Source: an uncultured Clostridia bacterium (GTDB lineage Bacteria; Bacillota; Clostridia; Oscillospirales; Acutalibacteraceae). From it: a stretch of 6,718 nucleotides of DNA. Below the pieces are notes generated by a model, which saw nothing but the letters and a program-made list of their open reading frames with translations, was not told the DNA's origin and did no database searches. Below, in pieces: positions 1 to 6,718 of the stretch. Made by a program: the position numbers and the translations under genes. Position 1 is the first letter of the stretch. Each line of letters begins with the position of its first letter. The stretch spans positions 1 through 6,718 of the forward strand of contig CALZMC010000032.1 in NCBI GenBank assembly GCA_945788455.1, read 5' to 3'.

Positions 1-1
1 T

Positions 2-2965
2 CCACTAAAAAAGCAGAGCGAAAAGGCAGCGCAGTTTTTAGAGCTCAGCGAGGAAAAGAAAACACTTGAAATCGGTGTATGGATTAACAAGATTAACCGT
101 TTCACTAATGAGCTTCGCGAGCAGGAGCATAAAATAGATGCAACTCAGGCATCGTACGATGTGTGTGAAAAAGAGCTATCTTCAATCGAAAAAGAGATTG
201 AGGATATTATCGAAAGCACAGGCAAGATTAATATTGAAATCGAGCAAATTCGTGTCGGCGCAAAGGCACTCGAGGAGGAGGCTTTGCGAAAGGACGGCGA
301 GGCTTCTGTGCTCGAAACCACACTTGAGCATAATAACGAGACTATCGAAAGATACAAAAACGATATCGGCGATATGGGAGACACAAATATCTCTATTGAC
401 AGCCAAATTGCCGAGAAGAATGCGCTTATCGAGTCTAATAACATAAGACTTGAGGAAAAAAAGCAGGAGCTTAAAAATGTTACTGCCGAGATGGAAAGTC
501 TTGTCAGCTCAAACGAGGAGTTTTCAAAGCTGACAGTTGAGCTTAACAGAAGAATTACATCTCTGACATTGGAGCTTTCCGATTGCAAGGTTAAGTGCTC
601 GCAGGCTCTATCATCTATTGACGAAATAAATTCTCGAAGAAGCGTTGTTGATGATGCTATCGCTCAGTGTAATGATGAGCTGAAAACTGCCGAAAATCAA
701 AAGCAGGATAGCGAGAACAAGCTAAAGGCTTTGCAGGAGCGAATTGACGAGAATAATAATTCACTTGCAGGTCACAGACTTCGTGTTGAAAATAAAACAA
801 AGAATGCCGAAAAAATCAAGGCAGAGCTTGAAAAAACAGTACTTGAGCTAAATCAAAAGCAATCAAGAGCAAAGATGCTTTCTGATTTAGAGAAGAATAT
901 GGAGGGCTTTTCGGGAGCTGTTAAGTCTGTTATGAAGCAGGCTCAAAGCAAGGCTCTTTCGGGTATTCACGGTCCTTTGTCACAGCTCATTACTGTTGAC
1001 AGCGAGTATAGTGTTGCTGTCGAGGTTGCACTCGGCGCAGCAATGCAAAATATCGTTACAACTAACGAGGCTGACGCAAAGCGTGCTATCTATTACCTAA
1101 AGAATAACAAGCTCGGCAGAGCAACATTTTTACCTATCTCTAATATTAAGCCAAGAAATCTTGACGAAAAGGATTTAGACGATAATTTAGGCTTTGTTGC
1201 TATCGCAAGCGACCTTGTTGAATGCAAAAAGGAGTATAAGGATATTATCTCAAATCTGCTCGGTAGAGTTGTTATTGTTGATGATATGGACTGCGCAATC
1301 GGTATTGCGAAGAGATATAACAATCGCTTTAAGCTTGTTACCATTGACGGTCAGGTTATCAATCCCGGCGGTTCAATGACGGGTGGCTCACAGTCAAAGG
1401 GTGCAGGTATCCTATCAAGAGGAAACCAAATTGACGAGCTCAACGCACAGGCAAGTGAGCTTGAGAAAAAGGCAGACGACCTAAAGGCACAGCTCAAGAC
1501 TGCTGTTGAGGAGGCTAATTATGTTGCCTCACAGCTTCAGGGTGCCGAGGTTGATTTACAGCAGGCCAAGGAGGAGCTTATCAGAGCACAGGGCGAGCAC
1601 CGTCTTATCTGTGAAAAGCTTGATGCCGTTAAGGCTCAAAGTGAAAGTCTTATTGCTGAAAAGGATAACGCAGATGAGCGTATCGCAGGCTTATCGAAGA
1701 TAAATAAGGAGGGCGAGGCTGAGGCAAAGGCTATCGAAAGCAAAATCTCCGATGCCGAGTCAGAGCTTTCAAAAACAAGTGACGATGCCCAAAAGCTATC
1801 TGAAAAGCGCGAGGAATACAGACAAAGAAACGAGCAGATTAATCTTGAGCTTGTTGCTATCGCAAAGGACAGCGAGGCTGCAAAAATTTCTATTGAGGAG
1901 CTTGAGCTTCGTAAGAATACTCAAAGCGACAGAGCAAAATCTATTGAAGAAGAAATCAAGATTATTGAGGACAGAAACAAAAATCTCTTAGCCACAATTA
2001 ACGAGGTTAAGGCTCAGGCTAACGAGCTTCGAAAAAAGGCACAGGAATCTAACAGCGAGATAGAAAAGCAAATTCTTGACAGAAATGAATTCGAAAAGCG
2101 TTCGGGCGAGCTGAGAGTTCTTGAGCGAAACAAGGGCCAGGAGAGAGAAAAGCTATCGGGCGAGCTTGTTCGTCTTGATGAACGCAAGATTGCTATGCGA
2201 AAGGAATATGACGAGCTAAACGATATGCTTTTTGAACAGTATGAGCTAACAAAACGCGAGGCAGAGGCTCTGAATATCCAAATCGAAAATATGGCAGAGG
2301 CGAAGAAGCGACTTCACGAAATCAAGGTTGCCATTAAGGCACTCGGCTCAATTAACGTTGGTGCTATCGAGGAATACAAGGAGGTATCCGAAAGATACGA
2401 ATTCCTAAAAGAACAGATTAGTGACGTTGAGGAGTCGAAGCGCGAGCTACTAAAGATTATCGAGGATTTAACAGCATCAATGAGCGAAAAATTCCTCGAA
2501 AAATTCAACAAAATCAATGATGAATTTAAGATTAGCTTTGCCGATTTCTTCGGTGGCGGTAAGGGCGAGATTATTCTTGAACAGCCTGACAACTGTCTTG
2601 AAAGTCCTATTGAAATTAAAATTCAGCCACCGGGAAAGAGTGTACAGAATATTAATCTATTCTCCGGTGGAGAAAAGTCACTTGCCGCTATGGCACTTCT
2701 GTTCAGCGTTTTAAAGGTACAGCCTGCACCATTCTGTATTTATGACGAGGTTGAGGCGGCACTCGATGACGTAAATGTTGAGCGCTTTGCGAAATATATG
2801 CGTAAGATGACGGATAAAACACAGTTTATTTCTATTACCCACAGACGAGGCACAATGGAGGAGGCAGACGTTCTTTACGGTGTTACGATGCAGGAAAAGG
2901 GCGTATCAAAGCTTATTGAACTTCAAACAGCCGAGCTTGCTGCCAAAATGGGACTTGAGGAATAA
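2..2965 (+). CDS. smc: Chromosome segregation/condensation protein SMC, 5'-truncated by window edge
   Basis: Partial gene: the frame is open from base 2, and its first residues (PLKKQSEKAAQF) match the start of the SMC left coiled-coil arm, so the true start and the N-terminal ATPase half with Walker A and Q-loop lie outside the window. A GTG at 161 is only an internal codon. The 987 visible residues, plus about 200 missing, fit the usual length of about 1190. Fragment residues 1-299 are Glu/Lys/Leu-rich coiled coil. Residues 300-465 are the hinge, with GRATFLP and NPGGSMTGGS. Residues 466 to about 780 are the returning coil. The C-terminal head follows, with FFGGGKG (849-855), ABC signature LFSGGEK (886-892), Walker B FCIYDE with D915/E916, and the H-loop histidine H947. 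The family forms a dimeric ATP-driven clamp on DNA with ScpA and ScpB, which compacts and separates chromosomes. It ends in TAA, 38 nt before ftsY. Identification is near certain. Confidence 0.98.
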   Translation, partial: PLKKQSEKAAQFLELSEEKKTLEIGVWINKINRFTNELREQEHKIDATQASYDVCEKELSSIEKEIEDIIESTGKINIEIEQIRVGAKALEEEALRKDGEASVLETTLEHNNETIERYKNDIGDMGDTNISIDSQIAEKNALIESNNIRLEEKKQELKNVTAEMESLVSSNEEFSKLTVELNRRITSLTLELSDCKVKCSQALSSIDEINSRRSVVDDAIAQCNDELKTAENQKQDSENKLKALQERIDENNNSLAGHRLRVENKTKNAEKIKAELEKTVLELNQKQSRAKMLSDLEKNMEGFSGAVKSVMKQAQSKALSGIHGPLSQLITVDSEYSVAVEVALGAAMQNIVTTNEADAKRAIYYLKNNKLGRATFLPISNIKPRNLDEKDLDDNLGFVAIASDLVECKKEYKDIISNLLGRVVIVDDMDCAIGIAKRYNNRFKLVTIDGQVINPGGSMTGGSQSKGAGILSRGNQIDELNAQASELEKKADDLKAQLKTAVEEANYVASQLQGAEVDLQQAKEELIRAQGEHRLICEKLDAVKAQSESLIAEKDNADERIAGLSKINKEGEAEAKAIESKISDAESELSKTSDDAQKLSEKREEYRQRNEQINLELVAIAKDSEAAKISIEELELRKNTQSDRAKSIEEEIKIIEDRNKNLLATINEVKAQANELRKKAQESNSEIEKQILDRNEFEKRSGELRVLERNKGQEREKLSGELVRLDERKIAMRKEYDELNDMLFEQYELTKREAEALNIQIENMAEAKKRLHEIKVAIKALGSINVGAIEEYKEVSERYEFLKEQISDVEESKRELLKIIEDLTASMSEKFLEKFNKINDEFKISFADFFGGGKGEIILEQPDNCLESPIEIKIQPPGKSVQNINLFSGGEKSLAAMALLFSVLKVQPAPFCIYDEVEAALDDVNVERFAKYMRKMTDKTQFISITHRRGTMEEADVLYGVTMQEKGVSKLIELQTAELAAKMGLEE

Positions 2966-2991
2966 TCATTGTGTATAAGTAAACACATATT

Positions 2992-2997
2992 AAGGAG
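2992..2997 (+). promoter_or_regulatory. Ribosome binding site of ftsY
   Basis: AAGGAG lies 6 nt before the ATG at 3004 and supports that start. It sits in the 38-nt smc-ftsY gap (2966-3003), the longest non-coding stretch in the window. That gap has no convincing promoter or terminator. Confidence 0.85.
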
Positions 2998-3003
2998 CAA
3001 AAT

Positions 3004-3972
3004 ATGGGTATTTTTTCAATGTTCAAAAAGGGACTCAAAAAGACTCGCGATGAGGGTATCACAGCCCAAATTGATGATGTTATCGAGTCCTATGAGGAGA
3101 TTACAGACGAGCTTTTTGATGAGCTTGAGGAAATCTTGATAATGGGCGATGTCGGTATGCCGACTGCCGAAAGAATTATCAGAGACCTAAAGTCTAAAAT
3201 CGAAAACGACAGGATTAAGGATGTCAAGCAGGTTAGAGAAACCATGAAGGATATAGTTTCGGGTATCGTTTGGGGCGGTAGCTATTTAAGACTGCGCTCA
3301 AAGCCTTCGATTATCCTTATGATTGGTGTTAACGGTGTTGGTAAAACTACTACTATCGGAAAGCTTGCTTTAAGACTGAAGGAGCAGGGCAGAAGTGTCA
3401 TTCTCGGTGCTGCCGATACATTCCGTGCCGCCGCTATTGAACAGCTTCAGGTTTGGGCTGACAGAGCAGATGTTGACCTAATAAAGCACGCCGAGGGCTC
3501 TGACCCTGCGGCAGTTGTTTATGACACAATTCAGGCAGGCAAGGCGAGAGGTGTTGATGTAATCATCATTGACACGGCAGGCAGACTCCATAATAAGAAA
3601 AATCTTATGGATGAGCTTAACAAGATTTCTCGTGTTATAGACAGAGAGCTACCTGACTCAACAAAGGAAATTTTGCTTGTCCTTGACGCAACAACAGGTC
3701 AAAATGCCGTTAATCAGGCAAAGGATTTTAAGGAGGCGGCAGGCATCACAGGTATCGTTTTAACAAAGCTTGACGGTACTGCAAAGGGCGGTGTTGTTCT
3801 TGCTATCAACAACGAGCTCGATGTTCCCGTTAAGTTTGTCGGTGTCGGCGAAAAAATCGAGGACCTTCAGCCATTTGATGCAGATGCATTTGCAAGCGGT
3901 CTGTTTGATGCAAAAATTCCTGATGATGACGAGGATATAACAAGCTTTATTACTAACGAAAACGAGGACTGA
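3004..3972 (+). CDS. ftsY: Signal recognition particle receptor FtsY
   Basis: This is the SRP-type GTPase that docks the SRP (Ffh plus 4.5S/scRNA) with its ribosome and nascent chain at the membrane translocon. At 322 residues it has the short form usual in Gram-positive bacteria, without the long acidic A domain of E. coli FtsY. Residues 1-17 are basic and amphipathic and probably contact the membrane. Residues about 18-95 form the helical N domain. The NG GTPase domain shows G1 [10 protein letters not shown] (108-117), the insertion-box motif [11 protein letters not shown] (138-148), G3 DTAGRL (190-195), G4 TKLD (254-257) and the closing GVGE...DLQPF segment (280-291). These distinguish FtsY from Ffh, which would also carry a Met-rich M domain. 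The ATG at 3004 has a good Shine-Dalgarno. The gene follows smc, a common pairing in Firmicutes, but ylxM-ffh does not follow. The stop is 1 nt before rdgB, which suggests translational coupling. Confidence 0.98.
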   Translation: MGIFSMFKKGLKKTRDEGITAQIDDVIESYEEITDELFDELEEILIMGDVGMPTAERIIRDLKSKIENDRIKDVKQVRETMKDIVSGIVWGGSYLRLRSKPSIILMIGVNGVGKTTTIGKLALRLKEQGRSVILGAADTFRAAAIEQLQVWADRADVDLIKHAEGSDPAAVVYDTIQAGKARGVDVIIIDTAGRLHNKKNLMDELNKISRVIDRELPDSTKEILLVLDATTGQNAVNQAKDFKEAAGITGIVLTKLDGTAKGGVVLAINNELDVPVKFVGVGEKIEDLQPFDADAFASGLFDAKIPDDDEDITSFITNENED

Positions 3973-3973
3973 T

Positions 3974-4561
3974 ATGGATTTTATTTTAGCAACTAATAAT
4001 ATGAAAAAGCTTGCAGAAATGCAGAGAATACTTTCTCCTCTTGGCATTAATGTTGTTACTGCAAAAATGCTCGGCATTACTCTTGAGGAGGTTGAGGAGG
4101 ACGGCGATACATTCGAGGCGAATGCGAGAATAAAAGCACTTGCCGCTTGCAAGGCGACAAATATGCCTGCTATCGCCGATGATTCGGGACTTTGTGTTGA
4201 CTATCTTGACGGTGCACCCGGTATCTTTTCTGCAAGATTTTCAGGCGAACACGGAAATGATGAGCTGAACAATGACCTTCTTTTAGAAAAGCTTGACGGA
4301 GTTGCTATGGAGGAGAGAACAGCATATTATGTTTGTGCTATTTGCTGTGAATTTCCTGACGGCAGGGAGATAATCGTTCGTGGCGAGTGCCACGGTCATA
4401 TAGGCTTTGAGCGTGACGGAAATGAGGGCTTTGGCTATGACCCCTTATTCCTTATTAACGGCAAGGCTTTCGGAAGATATACTGCCGAGGAGAAGGACAA
4501 AATCAGCCACAGAGGTAATGCATTAAGATTACTAACAAAGGAATTGGAGAAAATAATATGA
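3974..4561 (+). CDS. rdgB: dITP/XTP pyrophosphatase (non-canonical purine NTPase, RdgB/HAM1 family)
   Basis: This cytosolic house-cleaning enzyme hydrolyses dITP, ITP and XTP to the monophosphate and pyrophosphate, keeping deaminated purines out of DNA and RNA. Its 195 residues match the usual size (E. coli 197). Visible signatures are the N-terminal substrate loop TNNMKK (7-12), the acidic DTFEANA segment (45-51), ADDSGL with D69/D70, where the family's catalytic Asp lies, then APGIFSARFSG (81-91), FGYDPLF (153-159) and SHRGNAL (178-184) near the C-terminus. The ATG at 3974 is 1 nt after the ftsY stop. A GAGGA at 3964-3968, inside the ftsY end, can serve as ribosome binding site with 5-nt spacing. 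The 3' end overlaps yhbY by 4 nt (ATGA). No key motif is missing. Confidence 0.97.
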   Translation: MDFILATNNMKKLAEMQRILSPLGINVVTAKMLGITLEEVEEDGDTFEANARIKALAACKATNMPAIADDSGLCVDYLDGAPGIFSARFSGEHGNDELNNDLLLEKLDGVAMEERTAYYVCAICCEFPDGREIIVRGECHGHIGFERDGNEGFGYDPLFLINGKAFGRYTAEEKDKISHRGNALRLLTKELEKII

Positions 4562-5007
4562 CATCAAAGGAAAGAGCACAGTGGAGAGCAAAGGCTAACA
4601 CACTTGAGCCGATTATTCAAATCGGCAAGGAGGGAATTAGTGAAAACCTGATTACACAGGTTGACGATACTCTTGATAACAGAGAGCTTATAAAAATTCG
4701 TGTTCATTTGGAGACTGCTCCAAAGACACCGAAGGAGCTTGCAAACGAGCTTGGCGAGGCACTCGGTGCAGACGTAATTCAGGTTATCGGCGGAATTATC
4801 GTGCTTTACCGTAAGGCTGACCCTGACAAAATTGCTGAAAAAAAGAAGCAACGTGGCTCAGGCAGTGCAAAGGCAACTGCAAAGAAAAAGGTAAAGATTA
4901 AGGGTATGCGTCAGCGTCAAAGAGAAAAGGAAGAAAAAAATCCTTACGCAAAATACGAAAACCCAAGATACAGAAACGACAGAACAAAAAAGCAGGGTAG
5001 AAGCTAA
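4558..5007 (+). CDS. yhbY: CRM-domain (YhbY family) ribosome assembly RNA-binding protein with basic C-terminal extension
   Basis: Residues about 1-90 form a CRS1-YhbY (CRM) domain. They include the GxxG loop GKEG (23-26) within the conserved IIQIGKEG stretch, the helix-strand region around IKIRVH (45-50) and the closing strand VIGGIIVLYR (76-85). Bacterial family members associate with the pre-50S ribosomal subunit. Stand-alone YhbY proteins are normally about 97 residues, but this one has 149. Residues 91-149 are a low-complexity tail with 23 Lys/Arg against 6 Asp/Glu, probably disordered and binding RNA (inference). The ATG at 4558 overlaps the rdgB stop as ATGA, and TTGGAG at 4544-4549 gives 8-nt spacing. 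It is followed by nadD with a TAATG overlap. The yhbY-nadD-yqeK-rsfS order is conserved in Bacillus and other Firmicutes (B. subtilis yqeI-nadD-yqeK-yqeL). Confidence 0.93.
   Translation: MTSKERAQWRAKANTLEPIIQIGKEGISENLITQVDDTLDNRELIKIRVHLETAPKTPKELANELGEALGADVIQVIGGIIVLYRKADPDKIAEKKKQRGSGSAKATAKKKVKIKGMRQRQREKEEKNPYAKYENPRYRNDRTKKQGRS
4994..4997 (+). promoter_or_regulatory. Weak ribosome binding site of nadD
   Basis: AGGG, 9 nt before the ATG at 5007, is the only Shine-Dalgarno-like element here and is poor. The TAATG stop/start overlap suggests that nadD translation depends largely on ribosomes finishing yhbY (inference). Confidence 0.45.
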
Positions 5008-5600
5008 TGAATATCGGCATTTTCGGTGGGGCATTTAATCCTGTTCATAACGGGCATCTTGATTTAGCATACTCGTATTATGATGAACTAAAACTTGATA
5101 AGCTGATATTTATCCCGACTGCAATCCCGCCTCACAAGGCTAATGAATATTTAGTCAGCGGTACCGACAGAATTAATATGCTAAAGCTGGCTTTAAAGGA
5201 TACTCCCTTTGAAATTTCAACTATTGAGTTTGAGAGAAAAACGAAGTCTTATACCTTTGATACTCTTAATCTTTTAAAAAAAGAATATCCTAATGACACC
5301 TTTTTCTTGATTATCGGTGCTGACCAATTTCTGTCATTCGATAAGTGGTATAGATATAAGGACATTTTAGAAATGGCAACACTATGTACCTGTGCAAGAG
5401 AAAGTGACGCTGAAAGGCAAAGCATTGTTGAATTCTCAAAGAAATTAGGAATAAGCGACAGCTTTCATCTGTCATCAAAAAAGGTTATTAAGGTATCATC
5501 AAGTGAAATTCGTGAAAGAATAAAGAACAAGAAGGATATATCACATTTGGTTTTACCGTCTGTTCAGGCATATATAAAGGAGAACAAGCTTTATGTATGA
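5007..5600 (+). CDS. nadD: Nicotinate-nucleotide adenylyltransferase NadD
   Basis: It transfers AMP from ATP to nicotinic acid mononucleotide to make deamido-NAD, an essential cytosolic step shared by de novo and salvage NAD synthesis. The 197-residue protein starts with the nucleotidyltransferase motif GGAFNPVHNGH (7-17), whose two histidines bind the ATP phosphates. It continues with PPHK (41-44), the IIGADQF segment with D106 followed by W114, and the C-terminal SSSEIRERI motif (164-172), the family's (S/T)xxxR-type element. The ATG at 5007 is fixed by the immediately following NIGIFGGAF strand-loop. It overlaps the yhbY stop by one base and the start of yqeK by 8 nt. Motif order and length separate it from the related CoaD. 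Confidence 0.97.
   Translation: MNIGIFGGAFNPVHNGHLDLAYSYYDELKLDKLIFIPTAIPPHKANEYLVSGTDRINMLKLALKDTPFEISTIEFERKTKSYTFDTLNLLKKEYPNDTFFLIIGADQFLSFDKWYRYKDILEMATLCTCARESDAERQSIVEFSKKLGISDSFHLSSKKVIKVSSSEIRERIKNKKDISHLVLPSVQAYIKENKLYV
5577..5582 (+). promoter_or_regulatory. Ribosome binding site of yqeK inside the nadD 3' end
   Basis: AAGGAG is 10 nt before the ATG at 5593 and lies within nadD codons. A second ATG at 5597 is out of frame for yqeK, so the site supports 5593. Confidence 0.7.
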
Positions 5601-6171
5601 TATAGAGAAATATACACAAATTGTTAAGGATAGGCTCAGCGATTACAGATTTCATCATTCTGTATGTGTCAGCGAGTCTGCAAAGGCACTTGCAAGGCGC
5701 TACGGCGCTGATGAGAACAAGGCAGAGCTTGCAGGTATTCTTCACGATATCTGCAAGGAGGACAGCCTTGATGACCAGCTTGATATAATCAACCGTGCAG
5801 GCTATTCTATGACCGAGCTTGAGCTGAATAATAAAAATTGCTATCATCAGCTTTCGAGCTCTGCCTACGCAAAGGTTGTGCTTGGAATAGATGATGACGA
5901 AATATTGAATTCAATTAGGTATCACACTACCGGCAGGGCTAATATGAGTCTAATGGAGGAAATTATCTATTTGGCTGATTTTATTTCTGCTGATAGGAAA
6001 TATAAAGATATAGATATAGTCAGACAAGAGGCAGAAAAGGGAAAGGAGTATGGTATGCTTTATGCGACAAAGCATACTATCAAGTCAGTCATTGACAGAG
6101 AAATACCGCTTCATCCCGACACTCTTGACACTTATAATTGGCTAATCAAAACTTATTTTAAAAAAGGATAG
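5593..6171 (+). CDS. yqeK: HD-domain bis(5'-nucleosyl)-tetraphosphatase (symmetrical) YqeK
   Basis: YqeK proteins are HD-superfamily metal-dependent hydrolases that split Ap4A symmetrically into two ADP, in organisms that generally lack ApaH. The 192-residue sequence has the expected metal and phosphate ligands: R19 and H22 in YRFHHSV, the signature H51-D52 in GILHDICKE, H85 in YHQLSSSAYAK, H111 in RYHTTGR, and D129 in YLADFIS. The start ATG at 5593 lies inside the end of nadD (8-nt overlap) with an AAGGAG upstream. Placement directly after nadD is the classic Firmicute arrangement. A LytR-CpsA-Psr gene often separates yqeK from rsfS in other Clostridia, but here only 7 nt do. The stop is TAG. 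Substrate is inferred from the family, not shown by this sequence. Confidence 0.95.
   Translation: MYDIEKYTQIVKDRLSDYRFHHSVCVSESAKALARRYGADENKAELAGILHDICKEDSLDDQLDIINRAGYSMTELELNNKNCYHQLSSSAYAKVVLGIDDDEILNSIRYHTTGRANMSLMEEIIYLADFISADRKYKDIDIVRQEAEKGKEYGMLYATKHTIKSVIDREIPLHPDTLDTYNWLIKTYFKKG
6164..6168 (+). promoter_or_regulatory. Ribosome binding site of rsfS
   Basis: AAGGA, overlapping the last yqeK codons, is 10 nt before the ATG at 6179. The nearer ATG at 6175 is out of frame and soon meets a stop, so 6179 is the rsfS start even though the spacing is slightly long. Confidence 0.6.
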
Positions 6172-6178
6172 TGAATGT

Positions 6179-6532
6179 ATGGAAATACAAGACATTGTAA
6201 AAACAGCCGTTAAGGCGATTGACAGTAAAAAGGGCGAAAATATTGAGGTTATCGGCATTACCGATTTAACGATTATTGCCGATTACTTTGTTATTGCAAC
6301 AGGTACGAGTACAACTCAGGTAAAAACACTTGCAGACGAGGTTGAGTATCAGCTGTCCCTAAAGGGCGTTGAGCCTCATCACATCGAGGGCGAAAAGACA
6401 CCTTGGGTTTGCCTTGATTACGGTTCTGTTGTAGTTCATATCTTCTATAAGGACCAGCGTGATTTTTATCAGCTTGAGCGTCTTTGGGAGGATGGAAAAA
6501 AGATAGATATTGCAAATTTATTGGAGGATTAA
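6179..6532 (+). CDS. rsfS: Ribosome silencing factor RsfS (RsfA/YbeB/Iojap family)
   Basis: RsfS binds ribosomal protein uL14 on the 50S subunit and blocks joining with the 30S subunit, lowering translation in slow growth or starvation. The 117-residue length is typical. Family marks are ADYFVIATGTSTTQV (34-48), the HHIEGE segment (67-72), WVCLDYGSVVVHIF (76-89) and the C-terminal RDFYQLERLW (94-103). The whole protein is one small alpha/beta domain without a signal peptide or membrane segment. It sits 7 nt after yqeK and 3 nt before leuS. The pairing with nadD and yqeK is conserved (B. subtilis yqeL), and many proteobacteria also place rsfS beside nadD. No oddity was seen in the sequence. 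Confidence 0.96.
   Translation: MEIQDIVKTAVKAIDSKKGENIEVIGITDLTIIADYFVIATGTSTTQVKTLADEVEYQLSLKGVEPHHIEGEKTPWVCLDYGSVVVHIFYKDQRDFYQLERLWEDGKKIDIANLLED
6523..6528 (+). promoter_or_regulatory. Ribosome binding site of leuS
   Basis: GGAGGA ends 7 nt before the ATG at 6536 and overlaps the last rsfS codons. It is among the best Shine-Dalgarno matches in the window. It confirms the leuS start and leaves only 3 nt between the genes. Confidence 0.85.
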
Positions 6533-6535
6533 AAT

Positions 6536-6718
6536 ATGGAGTACAATTTTAAACAGATTGAAACAAAATGGCAGAATGTGTGGTACACTCAAAACACTTT
6601 TGCCGCAAAGCAGGACTATACTCTTCCAAAGTTTTATTGCTTGGTAGAGTTTCCTTATCCGTCAGGACAGGGCCTACACGTAGGTCATCCGCGTTCTTAT
6701 ACAGCACTTGACATTGTT
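6536..6718 (+). CDS. leuS: Leucyl-tRNA synthetase LeuS, 3'-truncated by window edge
   Basis: Only the first 61 codons are visible; the frame is open to the right edge. This class Ia aminoacyl-tRNA synthetase charges tRNA-Leu with leucine in the cytosol. The N-terminus runs [12 protein letters not shown], then [19 protein letters not shown], which holds the HIGH-type ATP-binding motif as HVGH (48-51) after PYPSG (40-44), followed by PRSYTALDI (52-60). The YNFKxIExKW opening and the PYPSGxxLHVGHP block are characteristic of LeuS and argue against IleS or ValS. The KMSKS motif, editing domain and anticodon-binding domain lie beyond the window. The gene starts 3 nt after rsfS, with no room for a T-box leader. 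Confidence 0.95.
   Translation, partial: MEYNFKQIETKWQNVWYTQNTFAAKQDYTLPKFYCLVEFPYPSGQGLHVGHPRSYTALDIV

Noticed and set aside
161..163. GTG as a possible start of a shorter SMC-like protein
   Set aside because: The same frame is open to base 2 and encodes the expected SMC arm sequence, so the gene simply enters from outside the window.
145..588. 147-codon open frame on the - strand inside smc
   Set aside because: It is Ser/Leu/Ile-rich, as expected when Glu/Lys-rich coiled-coil codons are read in reverse. It has no recognisable domain or ribosome binding site, and it overlaps a certain gene fully.
2974..2979. TATAAG as a possible -10 element of an ftsY promoter
   Set aside because: The nearest -35-like TTGAGG at 2955-2960 is only 13 nt away, and there is no proper extended -10, so a promoter is not supported.
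2970..2987. Small inverted repeat TGTGT/ACACA in the smc-ftsY gap, as a possible terminator or operator
   Set aside because: The stem is only 5 bp, AT-rich, with an 8-nt loop and no T-run after it, so it is too weak to be a terminator. It could easily arise by chance.
3760..4152. 130-codon open frame on the - strand across the ftsY-rdgB junction
   Set aside because: It lies antisense to two well-identified genes and crosses their boundary, with no family resemblance. It is a chance frame.
4174..4400. Cluster of cysteines in RdgB (C121, C124, C125, C139) as a metal site
   Set aside because: The spacing fits no known metal motif, and the residues fall in a strand of the ordinary family fold. 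The expected catalytic motifs are all present.
5488..5847. 119-codon open frame on the - strand across the nadD-yqeK junction
   Set aside because: It is antisense to two conserved genes. Its hydrophobic stretch comes from reverse reading, and it has no supporting start signal.

Overview
The window is a densely packed run of housekeeping genes, all on the + strand, and it most resembles a chromosomal segment of a Clostridia-class Firmicute, possibly of the Ruminococcaceae/Oscillospirales type. The evidence is the SMC, NadD, YqeK, RsfS and LeuS protein types, the AAGGAG/GGAGG-like ribosome binding sites, the moderately low GC content and the gene order. The taxonomic call is inference from memory, not a search. 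TAA, TGA and TAG all serve as stops, so the standard bacterial code fits.

Layout from left to right: a chromosome condensation protein SMC cut off by the left edge (2-2965, about 200 N-terminal residues missing); the SRP receptor ftsY (3004-3972); the XTP/dITP house-cleaning pyrophosphatase rdgB (3974-4561); a CRM-domain ribosome-associated protein yhbY with a long basic tail (4558-5007); nicotinate mononucleotide adenylyltransferase nadD (5007-5600); the HD-domain Ap4A hydrolase yqeK (5593-6171); the ribosomal silencing factor rsfS (6179-6532); and the first 61 codons of leuS (6536 to the right edge). Seven of the eight genes sit within 7 nt of the next gene or overlap it. The only larger gap is the 38 nt between smc and ftsY. 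I see no terminator, T-box, riboswitch, tRNA, repeat array, insertion sequence or CRISPR, and no stretch over 40 nt without a gene.

The genes look like one transcription unit that begins upstream of the window and continues past it. It joins two clusters that are separate in Bacillus subtilis: an smc-ftsY part (chromosome segregation and protein targeting) and a yhbY-nadD-yqeK-rsfS part (ribosome assembly and silencing, NAD synthesis, dinucleotide polyphosphate removal), with rdgB at the junction and leuS at the end. This is a growth-related core operon. I found no sign of a new defence, mobile or biosynthetic system. The points worth a second look are modest: the basic extension of YhbY, the merged gene order, and leuS directly attached to the operon without its own leader.
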